Of a stretch of 6,648 bases of DNA, positions 4,776 through 6,648 are shown piece after piece; the first letter of the stretch is position 1; each line of letters starts with the position of its first letter. The stretch is from Bacteroidales bacterium (GTDB taxonomy: Bacteria > Bacteroidota > Bacteroidia > Bacteroidales > JAOZMU01). Position numbers and translations under genes: made by a program. The notes under the pieces are model-generated. The model was given only the letters and a program-made list of their open reading frames with translations. It was not told the DNA's origin and searched no databases. The stretch spans positions 1 to 6,648 of the forward strand of contig JAOZMU010000195.1 in NCBI GenBank assembly GCA_029934165.1, in the 5' to 3' direction.

Positions 4776-5816
4776 TTATTTTGCCTCTTTCGATGCTAAT
4801 TTTATTTTTTTGATTTGGCTTGCAAAGTAAGTCTTTTTTTCTGGATATTTCAAACTTAATTTTTTATAAGTTTCTATTGCCTTATTATAATATTGTTGCT
4901 TGGCATAAATTTTAGCCATCGTTTCGGTCGGAAAATCATCGGTTTCCTCTTCGTTTGCAATGTTTGTGTCAATAAAATCATCGGTTTCGATAAGGCGAAT
5001 TGGTCCATGTTTGTCGGCATTTTCAATAAACCTGTTAATGAGTTCTCGTTTTGTTATTTGTTGTTTTTTATCGATGGGCAAATCGTTGTAGTCTTCTTTT
5101 GTTTCGTCCAACTCAAAGCTGTCGTCAATTTCGATAATATCCTTTTTATCAAACAATTGTGTGTTTTTGTACAATGATTTTTCGTTAAGCTCTTTTTTCT
5201 TTTTTGCCACTTCGCGCAACACTCTTTCTGCCAATGTTTCTTTTGCCACTTCTTTTTGGTCATCGGACACAGCGACAACTTCAATGTCGTCAATAAGCTC
5301 AAAAACAGCCGATTCGTCATCTGTTTCGATTAGCTCAATGTCGTTATTCTGGTTTTCATCGGCAATTTCGGCAAAAACAATCTCCGCTTCGGGTTGCTTG
5401 GTTTCTTTTTTCGTCTTCTCAATTTTGGCAATGCGCTCATTTACCTTTTCCGCTATCGAAGGTTTTTTCTCTTCGATGGGCTTCTTTGCAACGATTTTTT
5501 TTGGCTCTTCTTTCTTTGCAACAACTTTAACTACTGGCGGTTTATTTTCTTCCTTTGGCTTTTCGGTGGTAATATTCATCCATGTTTCACCATTTAAGTA
5601 CGTATGCAAAATAGTGCGGTCGGCAATGTGAGCAGCAGCTTTTTGCAGCTTTTTCGAAAATTCTACCGCATCCGTTTTTTGTAGATTTTTAATGTATAAA
5701 AGATGCGCCGTCTGAAAATACGGATATTTATCCACCAACGTCTTGAGTTGTGCCGATGTTTCTTTCGTAAAACGCTCAGGATGAGCAATAAGCTCAAGTA
5801 TTTGATTTGTATTCAT
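4776..5816 (-). CDS. Uncharacterised TPR-like protein of Bacteroidota
   Basis: No specific function is known to me. The 346-residue product has three parts. The N-terminal helical domain (1-80) contains LELIAHPERFTKET-AQLKTLVDKYPYFQTAHLLYIKNL, a pattern I know from Bacteroidota proteins annotated as tetratricopeptide. The middle (about 85-240) is a low-complexity K/E/P-rich and then acidic linker, probably disordered. The C-terminal part (294-338) has DDFPTETMAKIYAKQQYYNKAIETYKKLSLKYPEKKTYFASQI, which reads as one TPR unit with a capping helix. LIETDD occurs twice (162-167, 275-280). No signal peptide or membrane segment is visible, so a cytosolic adaptor role is plausible. The reading frame extends to a TTG at 5870 that overlaps the lptE end, but the ATG at 5816 fits the conserved N-terminus better. 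It sits 47 bases after lptE and 86 before secG, which hints at a link to envelope biogenesis. Confidence 0.85.
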   Translation of the reverse strand: MNTNQILELIAHPERFTKETSAQLKTLVDKYPYFQTAHLLYIKNLQKTDAVEFSKKLQKAAAHIADRTILHTYLNGETWMNITTEKPKEENKPPVVKVVAKKEEPKKIVAKKPIEEKKPSIAEKVNERIAKIEKTKKETKQPEAEIVFAEIADENQNNDIELIETDDESAVFELIDDIEVVAVSDDQKEVAKETLAERVLREVAKKKKELNEKSLYKNTQLFDKKDIIEIDDSFELDETKEDYNDLPIDKKQQITKRELINRFIENADKHGPIRLIETDDFIDTNIANEEETDDFPTETMAKIYAKQQYYNKAIETYKKLSLKYPEKKTYFASQIKKIKLASKEAK

Positions 5817-5863
5817 GCCTATTTTTTTGTGGTTATAGTGCCTAAAAAGATGAAATGCACAAC

Positions 5864-6406
5864 TCACCAATTCACGACAGATTCGTTAAAAATATTGTTA
5901 ATTATATCGTCAATCACTTTTTCGAGTTCTTCGGCAGACGGTTTTATGTTTTGACTGCTGAAATCAACAAACTGAGAAAAAGATTTGTCGAAATCTTGTT
6001 TGCTGTCTTGTTTATTTGTGTATTTTACTCGTATCGTGATAGTTAATGTGTTTAAGGCTGCCACATCGCCTTGTCCAATTGCTTTGGGTTCAATCCGATA
6101 CCCTGTTATCTCACCTTCAAAATTCAAATCGCCATAGCCATTTGCCATATCCAGATTTGTTTCACCAATAAATTTATCTTTCATCTTTTCTGTAAACAAC
6201 GAACTAAGCGAAGGTTCTACCAAAGGCGCACGATTCGGAAAATACTGAACCGAAAACGTCTTGGTTTCTGGCGAAATATTCACGCCAGACAAATCGTAGC
6301 TTATTTTACATCCGCCAAAACCAATAAAAATCAGCAACGCAACAAGATACGATTTTTTTTTTAATTTATTATGACTCCAAACTGCTATAAATATTTTATT
6401 AATCAT
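5864..6406 (-). CDS. lptE: LPS-assembly lipoprotein LptE, Bacteroidota type
   Basis: Outer-membrane lipoprotein predicted to plug and assist LptD in inserting lipopolysaccharide at the cell surface. The 180 residues show a lipoprotein signal: basic KLKKK (14-18), hydrophobic YLVALLIFIGF (20-30), then GGC with the modified cysteine at 33. The lipobox is non-standard, with phenylalanine at -3. The mature part carries typical family stretches: YDLSGVNISPETKTFSVQYFPNRAPLVEPSLS (37-68), FTEKMKDKF (71-79), GDLNFEGEITGYRIEPKAI (92-110), LTITIRVKYTN (121-131) and the C-terminal DIINNIFNESVVNW (167-180). The ATG at 6406 is the only in-frame ATG before the signal peptide; it gives a rather long 13-residue n-region lead. 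A run of ten A lies just before the hydrophobic core. It is probably the first gene of an lptE-TPR-secG unit. Confidence 0.92.
   Translation of the reverse strand: MINKIFIAVWSHNKLKKKSYLVALLIFIGFGGCKISYDLSGVNISPETKTFSVQYFPNRAPLVEPSLSSLFTEKMKDKFIGETNLDMANGYGDLNFEGEITGYRIEPKAIGQGDVAALNTLTITIRVKYTNKQDSKQDFDKSFSQFVDFSSQNIKPSAEELEKVIDDIINNIFNESVVNW
6353..6362 (-). repeat. Ten-A homopolymer in the lptE signal-peptide region
   Basis: Ten consecutive A on the coding strand encode the KKK of the n-region. Losing or gaining one base puts the frame into a stop within about ten or twenty codons respectively (TGC TGA, or CGG ATG TAA), so slippage in replication or transcription would abolish the lipoprotein. 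Long A tracts are common in AT-rich genomes, so phase variation is a possibility only. Confidence 0.6.
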
Positions 6407-6456
6407 TACTGTATTTTCATTGTTTGTGAAATCGGTTAATTTATTGAATAAAAAGA

Positions 6457-6648
6457 TTACAATTTTTCAATATCTTCTTTTGATAATTGTGTTTTTTCTA
6501 TGATTATCTCAATAGGAACATTAACTTCTTTCAATGTTTTTGCTAAGTCAATTATCAGTTTGTCTTTTTCTTTACTTACTTTAAGTTCTTTTTCTAATTT
6601 TTCTGTTGCAACTTCTAATTTTTTATCCGTTTGTTTTTTGTTTATTTC
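6457..6648 (-). CDS. C-terminus of a probable Rpn/PD-(D/E)XK nuclease-transposase family protein (partial)
   Basis: The frame is open from the window edge to a TAA at 6457-6459, giving the last 63 residues; the catalytic part lies outside. The first 30 residues are a highly charged K/E helix (KKLEVATEKLEKELKVSKEKDK). The end reads LIIDLAKTLKEVNVPIEIIIEKTQLSKEDIEKL, which matches the layout of the C-terminal helix-turn-helix-like tail seen in Rpn-type proteins (A--L---G---E-I-E-TGLS-EEI--L), although the usual TGL is TQL here. Proteins of this family are annotated as recombination-promoting nucleases or putative transposases and are often mobile and multi-copy. The stop lies 50 bases before the lptE ATG, with no terminator hairpin seen between. 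The family call rests on the tail alone and could be wrong. Confidence 0.55.
   Translation of the reverse strand, partial: EINKKQTDKKLEVATEKLEKELKVSKEKDKLIIDLAKTLKEVNVPIEIIIEKTQLSKEDIEKL

Noticed and set aside
5161..5631. Long serine- and phenylalanine-rich plus-strand ORF
   Set aside because: It is the antisense of the K/E-rich linker of the TPR-like gene, which explains the S/F composition.
5817..5870. Upstream extension of the TPR-like gene to a TTG codon
   Set aside because: The extra 18 residues overlap the lptE end, use a rare start and are not part of the conserved N-terminus; the ATG at 5816 is preferred.

Overview
The window looks like chromosome from an AT-rich member of the Bacteroidota, most likely order Bacteroidales. 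Four things point there: a Bacteroidota-type LptE lipoprotein, a SecG with a long hydrophilic C-terminal tail, an uncharacterised TPR-like protein of a kind seen mainly in this phylum, and promoter -7 boxes of the TAnnTTTG class with no clear Shine-Dalgarno sites. No species is claimed.

Layout, left to right. Bases 1-239 are an AT-rich leader with a candidate promoter. 240-1526 (+) encodes a multi-spanning polysaccharide flippase (Wzx/RfbX type). It converges on groEL, and the two share a hairpin terminator at 1619-1649. groES (3390-3668) and groEL (1675-3321) form a minus-strand operon with its own promoter near 3757-3764, and a set of ATTTTTGCA half-sites overlaps that promoter. Upstream on the minus strand lie secG (4303-4689), a 346-residue TPR-like protein (4776-5816) and lptE (5864-6406). 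A strong minus-strand terminator at 3852-3881 closes this unit, about 420 bases after the secG stop. At the right edge, 6457-6648 is the C-terminal end of a probable Rpn/PD-(D/E)XK nuclease-transposase family protein that runs off the window.

The most unusual feature is in the 634-base groES-secG gap. Bases 4154-4291 form a 138-bp almost perfectly symmetric palindrome. It has 26-bp terminal inverted repeats (outer 11 bp perfect), an 18-bp core hairpin with a 4-base loop, and an identical 5-bp direct repeat (TCGTT) on each side. This is the signature of a MITE (a small non-autonomous transposable element) inserted 6 bases past the secG stop codon. The rest of the gap (3882-4148) holds no convincing gene but contains several short inverted repeats.

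Functionally the genes belong to envelope and protein-handling housekeeping: LPS export (LptE), protein translocation (SecG), chaperonin folding (GroES/GroEL) and surface-glycan export (flippase). I see no clear new multi-gene system. The points worth a second look are the MITE, the palindromic half-sites on the groESL promoter, a 10-A tract in the lptE signal-peptide coding region, and the nuclease/transposase gene just upstream of lptE.
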